A DNA stretch of 64,000 nt from Tigriopus japonicus (GCA_010645155.1 CM021316.1:7182288-7246287); one strand, 5' to 3'. Shown: positions 22,401 through 36,443, numbered from the stretch's first letter. A program made the numbers and translations. The notes: generated by a model from the letters alone, not told the origin.

Positions 22401-25300
22401 TTTCCCTCTCCCTCTTGCAGGATGGAACATTGTTGGCTAGGTGGGTTTTTAATGGAATTAAACCAACAGTGGCTGCACAAAGTGGTAGAAGTTATGGCAG
22501 TGTTGGTGTGGCAGTGATGGAACTTCTGTTTGCGCTGTAGCAGTTGTTGTCGTTGTTATATAGTAGTGTGTCATCACTAGCCTCCTAGCTTCTTCAGGAT
22601 TTGCTCATGTGCTGCCATCAAAGTATAGGCCACTCACACACTACCTTACTCGTTGCCCTCCGTTTAAGATTCCGTATTGTAAGTGAGCTCATTTCTCATT
22701 TCATTCTTCTTGGTTCTTGTCGATAATGGCTGAATGTAGCCCCGAGTATACAAAGTTGATGGATATTCATACTTTACATCCAGCCTTTCAAATCGATTTT
22801 CTTGGCATACTATGCTTGTATCCACCTTGAGAATGCCCTGTTTGAAAGAGTAGAATCACTTGAAGGGCCCCCTAACAAACTCCCGACAATCTTCTGATAG
22901 CATACGATCTTTGGCAAATCAACATTGCTTGAGATTGATGCAGATTTATTTTCAAACACGCTTATGAAGTCTAATGGGGCTTGCTTGTCCTCCCAGGTGT
23001 TTCCTTTCTCTATCTACGGACCTTTCGCGTTGATGTGATGTGTGTGATGTGTTGGTTGGTTGGTTGGCTTGTTGGTTCATTGGACCACTATGTGTTGTCA
23101 TCATAATCAGTATGAAAAATAATCATTATTGGTGTTTGTCCATTCATACACGGAAAAAGACGGACTTGATGGCTTTGAAGGGGGCAGGGAAAAAAGGAGA
23201 GAGAGAAAGGCTACGTCCGTACAGAGTCTCGCCAAGCAGCCTAGGAAAGTAGTGGAACAGCTAGACGAAGAAGAAGAAGGCAATGAGAGACCTCACAAGC
23301 ATGGAGCCATACGCCTCCAAACAACCAGGACAGCTCCTCTGCACCAATTCATTTGAGAAGTGAGACTAACCAGGTGAGAGGAGCTGCGGAAGCATTCTCC
23401 CCAAACACTGCAAGCATTCATATGCAGTATCACACATAGAGAACAAGGCTTTGGACGGTTCGGAATCGGACGACCAGTCCGTGGATGTAGTTTGGAGACA
23501 GAGTATGTAGAAAGAGAGGAGAGGAAGAAGAAGAAGAAGAAAAAGAAGAAGAAGAAAAAGAGGAAAAATCAATGAGAGGATGAAGTCAGTAACCATGTGG
23601 TCCATTCTCACCTAAGAAACACTGGACAGGTAGATAGACGGACAAGCCTCGGTTAGGTTGTCATAGTTCTAGAATCGGAAGATTGAAATCATCTGGAAGC
23701 GTTTGCCACGATTGGACAGTGTCCCAAGTTCATGGAACGCTTTTTATGATTGTTATGAGCCTCATGAAATGGACGGACAGCTGTTCTTCAAGGGGTTCCT
23801 TTAATTGAAATCTTACCTTTCAACTAAACTTATCGTTCAAGATGCGTGTTTAACTGATTACTTTCAGGATTTAGCATGCAGTGTGAGCCAAAACAAAGTT
23901 TTCAGCCAGGCAACCAAATCCAAGCAAGTCTTTCCAAGATTCGAAATGAATTCCCTCGATAGACATATCCCTTGTTCCATCTGACACTGGGCATCCAAGT
24001 TTCTTTTTTGAAGCGATCTTCTTGGACTGGCCATAAACTGTAGAAGTTTCATACGTGTGTCTGCATGTGGATGTGGGGGTGTGTGTGTGTGGGTGGGTGG
24101 GTGGGTTAATGAGTGAGTGAGTGAGTGAGTGAACGGAGGATTGAACTTCCATCCGTGGTTTTGGAAAGCAAGCAGGGTGCGGTTAGTTTGACAAAGTGTG
24201 TTGATTCTAGCACCTGCTACCTTTGTCCTGGCTTTCAATCCAAACACCAAACACATGACGAGGGTTATGAAAATGGTCATGCATAAAAGATCAGATGAAG
24301 TACTAGTATATGTGTGAGTGCGTTTGTTTTCCATGCAATGCGAGATTGTTGAGCGTCTGGATCGACGTTGGACCCGTTGGAACGACCGATCGAACAACCA
24401 ACCAACCACCTACCAATCGGACGGACATCTCTGGAAATTGGACGCATTTACGACAAGCCTCATGGAAACAGTCCTCACTGATTCTCATTTGCCAAATACT
24501 CATGTCAAGCTGGTCTTTTGGGAAAGACAGACACTCGGAGTAGAAGACGAAAGAAACATTTACGTATACCTTTTACAAGTTTAGAGATACATAGTATAGA
24601 AAAGCACAGGAACGAGGAGGAAGAAGGGGGACCAAGAACAAGAAGACCGCCGGGAGAACTTACTAATGTGTTGAGCGAACTTGCAGACACATTGTAGCAG
24701 TTTCCACGTGTTCGAGAGGTGGGCGGCTTTGGGGACTGAGAATGCTAGAATATGTGCACAAAGGTTGGACGGTCGGTTTGGTGGGTTCCCTACTTTTTGG
24801 ACGGCGAACAAATGGTTTTGTCGTGCTTGGTAATTGCCTGATCTGCTTGAATTATTGATGATAAGAATGGTTCTAAATGGAGAGGTGAGATAGGAGTGGT
24901 GGAAGAAGCGGAGATGGATCACACGAGAAAATTGTTCCGTTTTGGCACCAAATTATAGACTTTTCCAGGGATTTGTTGGAACAGACGCCGTTCGTTTCCA
25001 TGTTGTGGTTTGGAATTATTTCTGACATTACCAGTCTCATTAATTTTGCCGTGGCAAATACATTAATGAATATTTTTGACCTGAGGAATTTTGAAATAGG
25101 GGACGAATAAGTATATTGTACGCTTTGGCTAATGTCATCAATATTTATGCAGCGCGAGATAGTTTTCCTCTGAACAAAATCCATAGTCAATCCAAGAATC
25201 GACACACAATATTAAATTTGACATCTTACTTCAATTATGAGACGAGTTAGTTGTCTTTGAAGTTCAAAAACACCATTGTTCAGTCACTTAAATAGTGCAT
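19460..25300. other. gene-poor DNA with microsatellites
   Basis: No supportable gene. Simple repeats: GTG-rich run at 20057-20080; AAG-rich run at 23521-23565; GT, GTGG and GAGT runs in succession at 24072-24131. Pyrimidine-rich patches at 20.5-20.75 and 22.2-22.4 kb. Open frames in these tracts come from low complexity. Confidence 0.5.
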
Positions 25301-25309
25301 TGGCTTTTG

Positions 25310-26846
25310 TCACCTTGAATTGGAAGTTTTCAAGTGCCCGTACTCAGTGAAATGTTGGAACTCTGCCATCTCAATATTTTCTCGCTCATGCTGTGCCCAA
25401 TCTTGAACTGAAATTAACCCTTCGAAAACGATTGGGTTTCGGATGGCCCAAAGAGCATCTCCGACCTTTTTCCCATTAGGCTTGTGTACCAAACTCACTT
25501 CTCACTCACCTGTAGAGAGAGCATTTCAACTCTTTGACCAATTTTCTCAGCTCATTTGAATTCATCTCATGCTGTGAAACGAGTAAAGCTCAAAGTCGTC
25601 GTCCATCTCGGCCACTCTTTTCTTTCCACAAAAGAGGAAAACATCTCTTGACCACAAAATAATTTGACTCATCCAGCATATGCTTACAGATAACGCAAGA
25701 AGAAGTATTTATTTGTCTCGGGTGTACTATTGTGCGTATTAGCAGGAGGAATATTTGAGAACGATGTGGATTAGGATTAGGATAAGTCTTCGCAGGTTCT
25801 CACGTTGTAATCAAATCTTAGTTTGATGCCTGTGATTTGTCGCTTAGTCGAACATCAATGTGGTTTCTGGCTCCATATTCAAGAGATTCTCATTAAAATC
25901 CCATCTCTGAACAATCAGTGTTGAATCAAACACTCCCCATCTTTGGTCGGACCATGACAAAATGTATGAATTCACTCTGTCGCTTAGAACAATAACTCTG
26001 ATCTCATATATCCTCAGGAAACTGGTTTTGGCAACACTGAATGAATTGAGATGTGATTTCTTTGTTGCATGCATGATGCGCAATGCTGGATGAGATTGAT
26101 TCTCAGGAAACCACAAAATTGTTGGATGCAAGACACTTTTGTGGCTTCGAAGTATCACGACTGATTGAAACTTTCAAAACCTTTTTTCCAACAACGTATT
26201 TAATGTCCAAAGAAAGATCATTTCGTATTCAACGGGAGCCTCAAAGATTATTTCGTTCAAATCAAAGATTCATCTTGGAGTTTTGTTACTATTAGAGTAA
26301 TCAAGACCATTTTGGGCTCCTTGTTTCGAAAAGCGTTCCAAAGAAAAGTAGCGTACTCCCTATGTACTCAGAGACTTGTACTTTTCCGTTTTCACGACCA
26401 ACCATAGAAATTGCGTGTCCAGTGTGTAGTCTGGTGTGGTTTTAGAGGAATCTTGGCCACAGGTTGATGGTCCACAGGGACACATTCATAACTTCTTGTC
26501 CTGGAAGGATTCAAAATTACGGATCGTCCTCACGGTCCGACGAGTTGACACAAGAGATGAAGGAGGATCAAGGACAGGAATGTGATTCAATCCCTTTGAA
26601 GAATATATTTTCACCTGTCTTGGCTATTGTGTGCACCGCAAGTAGAGTAATTTCAATTGCTCGGCGATACTCTTGAAAATGTCTGCCTCGTTCTCCCAAG
26701 ATCATCATCAATTCATCATCTTCAAGATCATCTTCGTCGTGCTGTTTTGGATCTGAAAGACGTCGAAAACTGTCGCCCGTTTCTTCCTCGTCTGACGGTT
26801 GAAAAACCGGGTGTTTCAAAAGAAACTGAACATCTAACAATACCAT
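25310..26846 (-). CDS. scattered protein-like minus-strand frames, unidentified
   Basis: Two minus-strand stretches have protein-like composition: 26820-26600 (FQPSDEEETGDSFRRLSDP, then DELMMILGERGRHFQEYRRA) and 25430-25313 (VQDWAQHERENIEMAEFQHF, preceded by acceptor-like TTAATTTCAG and followed by AAG|GTGACA). They could be exons of one gene, but phases and further exons could not be established and no family is recognised. Confidence 0.2.
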
Positions 26847-27262
26847 CTACAACTCGTCAATGAACCCATTGGCAGCCACATACGCATAACTCATTGAAAA
26901 CACATACAATATACGTATGTGTGCATTTCACATTTATTGCATATGATTTGACAAACACTTTGCTTGAAGAGTCAGAAAAAGCCATTAACCCCAAGTTCAT
27001 ACTTGGTCGACGACAATTTTTCCCTCGAATTACATACATTTTACCCTTGATTTTTGAAAACAGAGCAATCGTGACTCTGACATTTGTCTCCCTCCCTAAC
27101 CTCCCTGGCTAAAATCGAAAATATGGTTACACAAAGGGTATTGCAACACATGTATCTTTAGGATGGTTGTTTATCGCGCCTTTTCGACCTTTGCACTTAC
27201 TTTTTTGTGAAATCAACCATTTTCGAGTTATGGACATGGTTTGCTGTTCCATTGCTTATGAG

Positions 27263-28126
27263 TAGGGCTGAATATTTTAGGTTTTACATAAAAACTTAGG
27301 TTGTAACCTAAAACGCCTAATTCTGGCAATTTTACCTAAAATTAGGTTTTCAGTCAAAAATTTACATTTTTCTCGCCTTTTTAGGGCAGTTTTTACCTAA
27401 AACTAAGTTTTCAACCTGATATTAACTTTTTTACTTATCCTAGAGTCATTTGCACAATAAGGTCCCTCAACCCAGTGTCTTCAAAAAACAAAACACGAGA
27501 ACAAAGGATGAGAGAAGAGGAGTGGGAGCCACAATGATTTTCATCCCATCAATATGCCAAATCAGCGTTACCAGGTGGTTTCAGGCAGACATTGCCAAAA
27601 GTTGTTTGAAATACTGCCAATTACGGGCGCTCGCTGCCATTTTTGAAGTCACATGACGCTGTAATCACATAACATAATTCTGTCACCTTTGAGCCGAATT
27701 TTTCTCGTTTTTAATCATTTCATCTCGTTTTTTAGGGCTCAAATTTTAGATCTCGTTTTTTAGGTCAAAATTTTTCGATCTCCTTTTCTTGGTCGACAAT
27801 TTTCGATATCGTTTTTTGGTCGATTTTTTTTGCCTACCCTTCTACTTGTTGCCATATTCTGCCACTTCAGAAATTTCACTACCACAAAATTTTCTTTACT
27901 GCCATTTCTGCCACTTTCCCACCACTGCCTCTGTCTCTGCTCCACTGCTTTTACTCTTGTAAAAAAGTAAACTGCTGTAGAGCAATCAATAAAAGGCTAT
28001 ATTTGGTCTGAATAGCCTCTAAAAAGGTGTTATCTATACAACCTGAAAAAAACCTAAAACGTAATTTTTGGCAACCTAATTATGTCATAATTCGCCCAAA
28101 AAGTTAACCTAAAATATTCAGCCCTA
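27263..28126. mobile_element. non-autonomous hAT-type DNA transposon (864 bp)
   Basis: Ends TAGGGCTGAATATTTTAGG at 27263 and its exact complement at 28126. Flanking 8-mers CTTATGAG (27255-27262) and CTTATGAA (28127-28134) match at 7 of 8, and an 8-bp target duplication with a TAGGG..TG end is the hallmark of the hAT superfamily. The inside is full of AGGTTTTAGGT-like and CTCGTTTTTTAGG-like subterminal motifs and lacks a transposase frame. Confidence 0.85.
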
Positions 28127-28134
28127 CTTATGAA

Positions 28135-31100
28135 CCACCCGGCAGTTGGAATTAGGGGCTGGTCCTGGGCAACATGGTCCCATTCGCCAGAAGCATTGAT
28201 GGCCAAGTTCAAGAGAATTGGTTACGGGGGTGAGTTATCTATCTACCGTTATCCTTTGACAATTCAGTAAGGAGGGATTATCTGTTGTCTTTCACCTTTT
28301 CTCCTCGTCATTGATCGCTTTCACATTGCTGAAGTGGCAATGGAGCAATATTTTTAAGTTGGCAACGTACAGTAGATCACTTTGGGTTTTTCGTCAACAC
28401 CAAAAAGAGCTTAACGATGTTTTGGTACTAAAGCAGTTTCTTTTGATAATTCTGATTTCGTGACAAGGCATCAATTGGTAAGACGAAACTATAAAACCTT
28501 TTGGAATCCAAAGAAAATAGAACTAGATTATCCGAAATTAATAAAACTTTGGGGACAAATTGACCAGTCGTTTTAAGGTTTGAGAAGTCCAAATGTGAAT
28601 CATTTCGATCATTTTGTAAGATAAACAATTTTCTCCAGCCAATAGAATTCTATTACGAAATGAAGGAGCCGACCAAAACTATGACGGAAAAAACATGAAA
28701 TGCCTTATTATTTTTATTATTATTTTTGAAATTCAACACAGCTGTCATATGAGCCTTGATTCTGAGCCTTGATTCTGGGTCTCCATCCATCCACGAGGTT
28801 AGTTCAAGATGTCAAAGTGCAATTTGCCCTTCCTGGGTTGTTGCCATTTCACAACCTAAGGGTGTCATTGAGCTATCAACTAACGGGGCCATTTCTTGGA
28901 ATCGGACAAATTTCTCATCATGGTACAATCCTTCAGACGGCCAAGACGCCGGGGGAATCATCACCGTCACGATAACAATAAAGTAATGATGGTGATGGTC
29001 GTGGTCCTCTTTTAGGTGTCCTACACCACTGGATTAGCCAAGAATCTCTTTCCTTCATCTTGGGTACTTCCTACCTCGTACCAAATAGCTGGAAGCGTTC
29101 GATTGGAGAAGAGGTATAGACTGTATTTGGACTCCCACTGAGGTCAAAATTGTTCAGGAAAATTTCAGATTTATGGAAACACAGCTCGGTCAATTTGGAC
29201 GCGGGGAGGAATGGAAGTGCAGTTGAACCCGACCAGCACCAAAGCTACCTCTGCAAATTGAGGTAATCTGTGATTTCGTGAAGAAAAAGCTGCGAGTCCT
29301 CTTCCTTGCTACATCAATGGATGGAAACGTTTATTACGTGGTGTACAGTTTGATGGACGGTCGCCACATTTACCCATAAGATTGCTGGCTGGCTTGCTGA
29401 TATCTTTGCGGTCCACCGACTGACTGCACCTTCTCTGTTTGTTGGGGCTAAGAAATTCATTCAATCATTTTTGGACACACCTTTAGCTACAACAACTATT
29501 AAAATCATCCTTGTCATACAGAATAAAGAATTGAGATTTAAGTTAAAAGGACCGTCTTCGAATAGGTGGAAAACCACAATCCTCGTCATTTCCGAGCTTC
29601 TTAACTTGAATTAGAGCAGATAACACCTCAAACACTATTTTGGTCTTGGTTCCAAACAAACGACATCTTTCTTGCATTTTGCAAAGGCAACATGGCATGA
29701 AGAAAATTGATGCAAATAATCTTAATTACCATGCATTATGACTCCCCTCCTCTAGTTGGCTCTCTGATGATGAGCCAACATGAATTATCGTTCCAAATTA
29801 GAAGGGGAAAAGGAAAGAGAGAGAGAGAGAGTAGTGCGGATATTAGTGTTTGGTTTTGATTCCACGACATTGATGCCCAACACCTTCATTCACTCTCACT
29901 CTCTTATTCTATCATTAAATACTTAAAAATCCGGTGGCGGTGTGCGTTTGAATCGGAAAATAATCCGATCATAATTTGTTATCACCTTTTGGACTTTTCT
30001 ACCACAGAGGATGCTGAACAACCATCAAATAGAAGTCCATAATATTGAAGAAGGCTCAATTATCTTCAGATAATATTGAAATAATGTTTTGTTGTTTATA
30101 GCAAAAGTTCAACGTGTAAAAAAGGCAAGCCCATCTTGCTTTGGTTGTACTGTGAACGAAACAAAAGTCTAGTCCATATTGGTCATGTAAAACATTTGGA
30201 TTTGGATTTCATTCTCATTCTCATGTACTACTTGTAGGTCTAAGATGGCTATCAATTCTCTTGATAACTCCATTAGCAAACACACTTTGACTCTAGACTA
30301 TCCTTTCCTACATCAGAGCTGAAATGATATTAGTCTCTCGCTTGGTTCACTCAAAAGGCATTGAATGAAGTTCGTACAAGCGTGAAATCAAGTGCGAACT
30401 CAAAACACCCGTAGCTCCCTTCGGTTTTGGGTATTTCAAAGACAATTGTAAAAAGTCGCTCAACCAATTGGTCAGAAGAGCCTGGGATTTTTGTTGTTCA
30501 ATCTCAGTGGTGGCTGTCAACTTGGAGATAAAGATGATGATCTGGATACGGGTAGGTCAAAACAAGCCAATGTTGCTTGGTATGTCAACGAGCGTTTAGT
30601 GAAGAGCGTGCCTGCCTGCCTGCCTGCCTGCATGCATGCATGTGTGTGGTTACATGCAATGAGATAGTTCTTGCTTGGTCCTCAAGCTCGCCAATGCCGT
30701 ACTTCTTGGTTGGTTGGACTGGATGGACGATGAGTATCGCTACTTATCGAGTTTTTTTACTTCCAGTGATGACAACTGTGATGAATCGCCTCTCACAATT
30801 GCCTTCATCTTTGTCGTTGAACAATTGGATCACAAGTTTGAGGGCAGAGAAAAAGGGGAAATGCAGAGGCCGATTGGGAAAAGGCCAAAAATTAAAAGAA
30901 AGGTAGTAAAAACTGCTAATCATTAATAATAATCTTCATTAAATTGATGACTTTTTTTATTGAAAATTTGACAATAACTTATAAACGATTGACGATTTAT
31001 TTCGGAACAGAGAATTCCTATATCTATTTATTTGTTTGTTGAAAGGCCACCCACCCATGAGGGCCACATATGAGTGGATAAACTTTGTATCGAAGCCATC

Positions 31101-33715
31101 CATTGCTTGGTGTTTATGCACGTCTTGCCGTATTAATCTCATAGTCTGTCTCTCTTGACCAAAACGGAAAGTCAAAGGAGGCCTGTTGGTTTCTTACAAT
31201 AGAATGATTAGCTATATTTGGCGTAGATAAATAGCTCGCGATGGACCAAATCTTTTCTTCTGACATCCTTTTTTTATCGTGGTCACCTTTTAGCCTCACC
31301 TCTTTGGACTAAAGTGGTCGTGTTTTTTGCACTATTCTGTCGTCGTGGTAGTAGTTGTTGCTTTTGTTGTTCTATAGATGAGGAGGTTCTCTGTTTCTCT
31401 CCTTCATCGTACCTCTCGATCCCAGATCCTCGATTGAATTTCCGAGTCCGATCGAATAGGCAGACACGCTCACATACACCATTGGTTGGGAAGATATGAA
31501 CCTAGATAGCCTTAGAATCCTCTGTTTCTCAAAGCCTCAAAGGAGGGAGGACAGGTTCGGAATACCAAATTGATATTGCTGCTCGGATGTCATTCGTCTT
31601 GGAAGTGACCCTCTTGGCTCCTGGTGTGGGTCGTCGGTCCCAGTGTAACCTCGCTTGATGGGTTTGCCGTCTTTCTTTGCCTTTGTGCTCAATGTTCAAT
31701 TCTGTAATCTCGTTCGTCCACGGAGATCTTGTCAAGGGAGATGCATGGATAAATCCACTTTTTTATGTATCAACTATAGAATCAAAGTGGTCGTAGTGTA
31801 TGTGTCGTTCTTCTGTGTCTTGTTGTTAGTTTCCAGATGCTGCTGCTTCTGCTGGCTGATCCTGTTACCTAAGACCGTACTTCGACTTCTTCTCCAATGC
31901 CTCATGTAATATTATCGTGCATTTGAATCTCCCATCTCCGTAAGGTGAGTGACTGGTTGGTTAGCATTCGCACCACACCGAACAAGCGAGACCACGGGGA
32001 TTTTTGTTTTAATTTCCCTCAGTCAAACTATTTCATTTTAGAAACACAGGAGGACAAGGGATGAGGGGGAAGACATGAATGAACATGGCCGAATGAATTC
32101 TAGGGTAACGCACCCAGTTGGCTTGGCCGAAAATCTTAAGTCGTTCTTGTTCTGTCAAGTTCTAATGATAACGAGATAATTATTTTACAATTTTATATCG
32201 TTGGGAATGTTTGCATGAATTGAAACTGAGTTGCTGCTCTGACTGCTACCGGGGCAATACTCGACGTCGTCGTCGTCATCACAATCATCATTATCATCAT
32301 CATCGAGTTCTCCTTTGGATTTGTCTTGTTTCTTTGTAGGTAAATGACGGAAATGGCAAATTATGCATGAAGAACCCCACAGAACCAGAGACACAATATA
32401 TAAAGTAAATCTGAGATTCTCCAATTTTCTTGTGACTCACTCACATCGCACTTGATTGGGGGGAAACACAGACCAATTGGATGATTTGGGATATTTTGGC
32501 TAGACAAGTGCTTATGTGAAAGGTTATTTGCTTTGCTTTGCTTTAGATCTTTGGCATCCCATATATTCATCCTTGAATCTCTGGGCGATACTTCTATTAC
32601 AACACACAGGAAGCTCGTTTTTTTCTGGTTTCTAATAGAGATGTTGTTAACCAGTTGACAGCCGACATCAAAAAATCAAAACTGAACAAAGCATCCAGTT
32701 TTTTTACTTCTCCTCCCATTTTACGGTACTGCGTTCCAGATAGGTTACAGTTGAAAGCATCCATTGATTTAGAAAAGATCCAAGTACCAATGGACAAAAT
32801 GCTGACATGAATAAGGAAGATGTTGATGATGATAATGATGATGACGAGGATGAGGATGTTGGTCGTCTGGTCGATCGACAACAGACCAAGATAATATATT
32901 CCAGATTTTTCCCGTTCCATTGGCTGCCTGTCCACGTACAGTGTGCGTAACTTACAAAGGTACACATTTAACCTGATCATTGCTCAAGAAGACAAAAAAT
33001 TCAGAATTGGGATTATGTGCTATTCATCCTAAAAACATCAACGTACATTTGCTCAAAAATCCAACGCCATTCTACGTTCATTCGTACATTTTTCTGAAAC
33101 AAGGCCTTCTCCTAAAATCCTCGGTTGAATGCTAAAAAATCTGGGTTATTTATATGAATTCTTATTCTAATAATCTCATGTCAAGGTTACCTTAATCAAA
33201 ATAAAATTGTTCAAGAGTTTGTTGCTGTCAAGAGACGCAATGGAAAATTTCAGGATATATTTTACCTCCACATAATATTTTACTTCAAATCACACAAAAA
33301 GTGAAGCTGAAATTTTCAGCTACTCCACCAATGAAAACAGCAGTAATATGAAATGTCATAGTCAGTGGTATTTGTAATTTGTGCTCAAACGTTAGTTCCA
33401 ACCAGCTCTGAAAATAGGCACACTTTATTCGATTTTTAGGACGAGAAACAAGCTTCTAATATTTTAAAATTTATGAACGTCATACCAAGTCAACAATATA
33501 TTATGGAGGATGTTTTGAACCTTCAGAAAGTCGCATCCTTACTCCTTACTTTTAACTTGGTTGGTGGTTTAATCAACTTCATGTTCGAGATGTTCTTGAA
33601 CGACGAGGAAGTGAGAGAGAGAGGAACCGGCCAGTTCAACAGAGAAAGAAATAGACCCCCTCTGGAGTGATCTTCTTCTTACTTGCCACGAACGACACGA
33701 CAAATCAAATGACTA
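28135..33715. other. gene-poor DNA with microsatellites
   Basis: No supportable gene. AG run at 29817-29832, TGCC/ATGC runs at 30609-30640, and CGT/CAT-type trinucleotides at 32263-32305. Open frames match these repeats or are short. Confidence 0.5.
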
Positions 33716-33723
33716 GCGCCTCG

Positions 33724-34719
33724 ATTGTAGGTAAAAAGGTCACAAGCAAAACAGTCACAATAAAAAGGTCACAGTATTTTTATTTTTATTTTTTCATGGA
33801 CAGATTGTGTTCCACCCAAATTATTTTCAAAGCCCATGGTTTCATCTTAAAGTTAGTGGGCAAGTTAAACTGAAGCAAGAACCATAGAATTTCTCTGGAC
33901 TAGGGGGCTAACGAAAGGAATCATGATTTCCAGTAGGAACAAATCAATTACGTTCTTTTGTAAATGAGACCTTGCCTTTATTAACTAGGAAACGTGTTTC
34001 AATTTTCAGCTCAATCGAACCTTGGAGTCAATAGTTATGCTCTCTCAAAGTTCCGTGCAAATCCTACTGAGAATGAATGAATGAATTCGCCCTTTTCGGG
34101 TAGTTGTTTTACCACAAAAGGACGAGCGCATTCATTCTATGCTCTCTCCAGTACATAAGTTTGAGAAGACATAACTATTCACTACGGCATTCGATTGACC
34201 TGAAAATTGACATATCTCGTCTACTCAGTACAAGCAAGGTCTCATTTGTAGAAGAAAGCAATTGAATTAACCCCACTGGATATCATAATTCTCGTCGTTA
34301 GCCTCTCACTCCAGAAATTCAGTGCTTCTTGACTGAAGAAAGTTAGGGGCAAATCAAGTAGGGGAACACCCTCCTCTGGGGTCAGGCAGATTGGACCATT
34401 ATTTCAAAAAAACGTGTCCGAATTGGGTTCTTGTTAACTATGTTACCTCTGTCTCGGAATGGTTGTGTTTCACTCAGATTCTCTTGTGCTCTCATGAGAC
34501 AATCTTATTATGTTCCTTTGAAAACATATTAGGGTTCCTGGGGTCACCCTCTCGGCTGCCTTTGGAGCTGGGCAGGTCTTTTTCACATTGCGGCCTTTTT
34601 ACTGTTAAATTTTTAACGTGATCTTTTTACCTTCTTGCCAAGACGGATTTGCTATGACCTTTTTACTGTGTCCTATTTACCGGTGACCATTTTGCTTGTG
34701 ACCTATTTACCGCACTACA
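33724..34719. mobile_element. 996-bp non-autonomous DNA transposon with 8-bp target duplication
   Basis: Flanked on both sides by exactly GCGCCTCG (33716-33723 and 34720-34727). Imperfect terminal inverted repeats: the left end carries GGTAAAAAGGTCACAAGCAA and the right end its near complement, with further copies of the GTAAAAAGGTCAC motif inside both ends. No transposase frame, so non-autonomous. The 8-bp duplication suggests hAT or P-like transposition; the ends do not match a family I know. Confidence 0.75.
33942..34268. repeat. palindromic MITE nested in the 996-bp transposon
   Basis: Left AAATGAGACCTTGC pairs with right GCAAGGTCTCATTT, and TCAATTTTCAGCTCAATCGA with its near complement around 34189-34209, closing on a centre with CCCTTTTCGGG and ACCACAAAAGGACG. 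About 327 bp, one long imperfect hairpin without coding capacity. Confidence 0.75.
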
Positions 34720-35808
34720 GCGCCTCGTCCCTACCTACCATACACCTGGTTTATTGTTCGTCTTTCGATCTGTCGAGACTTTCTTCATTGCCTACTGCCC
34801 ACACTCGCTCTGCTCTAGCTGAGCACTCCTCTATTTCATCTTTTTTTTCCTCTTCACACTTTTTTCATCTGCTTTGAACAGGATGCATGGACATTATCCA
34901 CCCCAAAACCACACGGTCTCCCAATTTCTCGAATCATGGCCAAACGACGAAAGAAAGTTGATCCCGGGTCATCTCGATATTGGATCGAGACAATTGTACA
35001 TCCATCTACGTATTGAAGCTCCACTTGCTCATCTATCCATCCACCCATGGTTTCATTCATTCATTCAATTCATTTATTGACCCGTTCAATGGAACCCTTT
35101 GATTTGATTGTTATCTAACATGAAAATTGCCATCCTCAAAAAGAACAAAACCGATCCTCGTTATAGGTACTTACATAGCTAATATCTCCACCTAGTACAG
35201 GCCATGAAGACACAAATTTCGCAACTTTGTGATCTTTACATAATATTTATATCAGTATCACTGAGAAGTCGTTGATTATCGAAGCAACCCCTTGAAGTAA
35301 CAATGACCAGCTTTCAACTTCACGAAAGAGATTGGTGGTTACTAGAGCGGCCGAAAATATGTGATTAAATACAAAAATATTGAATCTAAATGTTTTGCTG
35401 TTATAAAGAGTTTTTAAATGTTTGGGACTTATCTCCAAAATAAAAGGAAAATTTCCGTTTTTCATTGAATTATTTCTAAATTTTTCAAGATTTCAGTGAA
35501 CCTCTTGAAATTTTTACAAACATCTGATCTCTGTATGAAAAATATTTATCTCCCAATTTTTGCAACTTGTTAAGACTCTTTTTAAGGGGAATAGTCAAAA
35601 TAAAATGGAAAAATTCTACCTGTGAAATAAATAATAGGTTAGATTAGCCTTGAAAATTTCATTCACTGATTTGAATCTAGAACAGAAAACCGGAGCTCCA
35701 ACTAGATTTTTTTTTTTAGAAACTCTGGGTTGAATATTCAACCAAATCTTGGGCAGTGAAAAAAAAATCAAATGTTGCGTAAAAATAAGGACTTTAATTC
35801 TTTGTGTA

Positions 35809-35853
35809 AATCATACTCTAATGTTTAATTCTTTAAACATTTGAGTATGATTT
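35809..35853. repeat. short perfect-type hairpin
   Basis: AAATCATACTCTAATGTTTA and TAAACATTTGAGTATGATTT form a stem of about 20 bp with a tiny loop and one or two mismatches. Isolated; no gene nearby. Confidence 0.6.
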
Positions 35854-36276
35854 AAACATTTTCTCGAATATTTAGAGGTTTTTAAAATGTTGTTTAAATA
35901 TCAGGCCTCCAAGATCAAATATTTTCAGCCGCTTTAGTGATTACTTTGGAAAAAATACACTTGTACAAATAGAAAAAAGACATTCTTTCATAGAATTCAT
36001 CACTGAAAATTTGATTGAAAGTTCTTTACTTTATGATGGTTATGAAACTCCTTAAAGTTCGGAATCTCTCCTTACAGTTAGTTGCCTATCAATTTGAGTT
36101 TGACGAAACGCTTTGACATGCTAAAACTTGAATTTACCATTTCAAACCAAAACAAACATTTACAAACTGTATTGATAGCCTGAATAACGAGTTGTTGAAA
36201 CGTCACGAATCAGGAAACAAGGGATTTTTACCCTCTTTGAACTGAAATGAGCACTAATTCATCAATTAATTAAAAA

Positions 36277-36352
36277 AGGGAGGAGACGTGGCGTCGTAGT
36301 TAGCGCAGTTTCCTATAATGAGAGAGGTCCCAGGTTCGATTCTCCTCCCTGA
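36277..36352 (+). ncRNA. tRNA-derived SINE-like segment or tRNA pseudogene
   Basis: Contains an A-box-like TGGCGTCGTAG (36289-36299) and a B-box-like GGTTCGATTCT (36333-36343), each one base off the RNA polymerase III consensus, with normal spacing. The sequence also starts GGGAGGAGA and ends TCTCCTCCC. The D, anticodon and T stems do not pair properly, so it is not a functional tRNA; a SINE head is the likelier reading. Confidence 0.4.
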
Positions 36353-36416
36353 CCTTTCTCAAAGAAACTTTTAGACGCTAATCCACACTCACAGACGGAG
36401 AACCTTTCTGATACCG

Positions 36417-36443
36417 NNNNNNNNNNNNNNNNNNNNNNNNNNN
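36417..36443. other. assembly gap (27 N)
   Basis: Run of N between two identical 109-bp copies. Confidence 0.99.

Noticed and set aside
23371..24412. Minus-strand frames with LLLLLF and THSLTH runs
   Set aside because: They are translations of AAG and GAGT/GTGG microsatellites.
36277..36352. Functional tRNA gene
   Set aside because: Pol III box-like motifs are present, but the T, D and anticodon stems do not pair.
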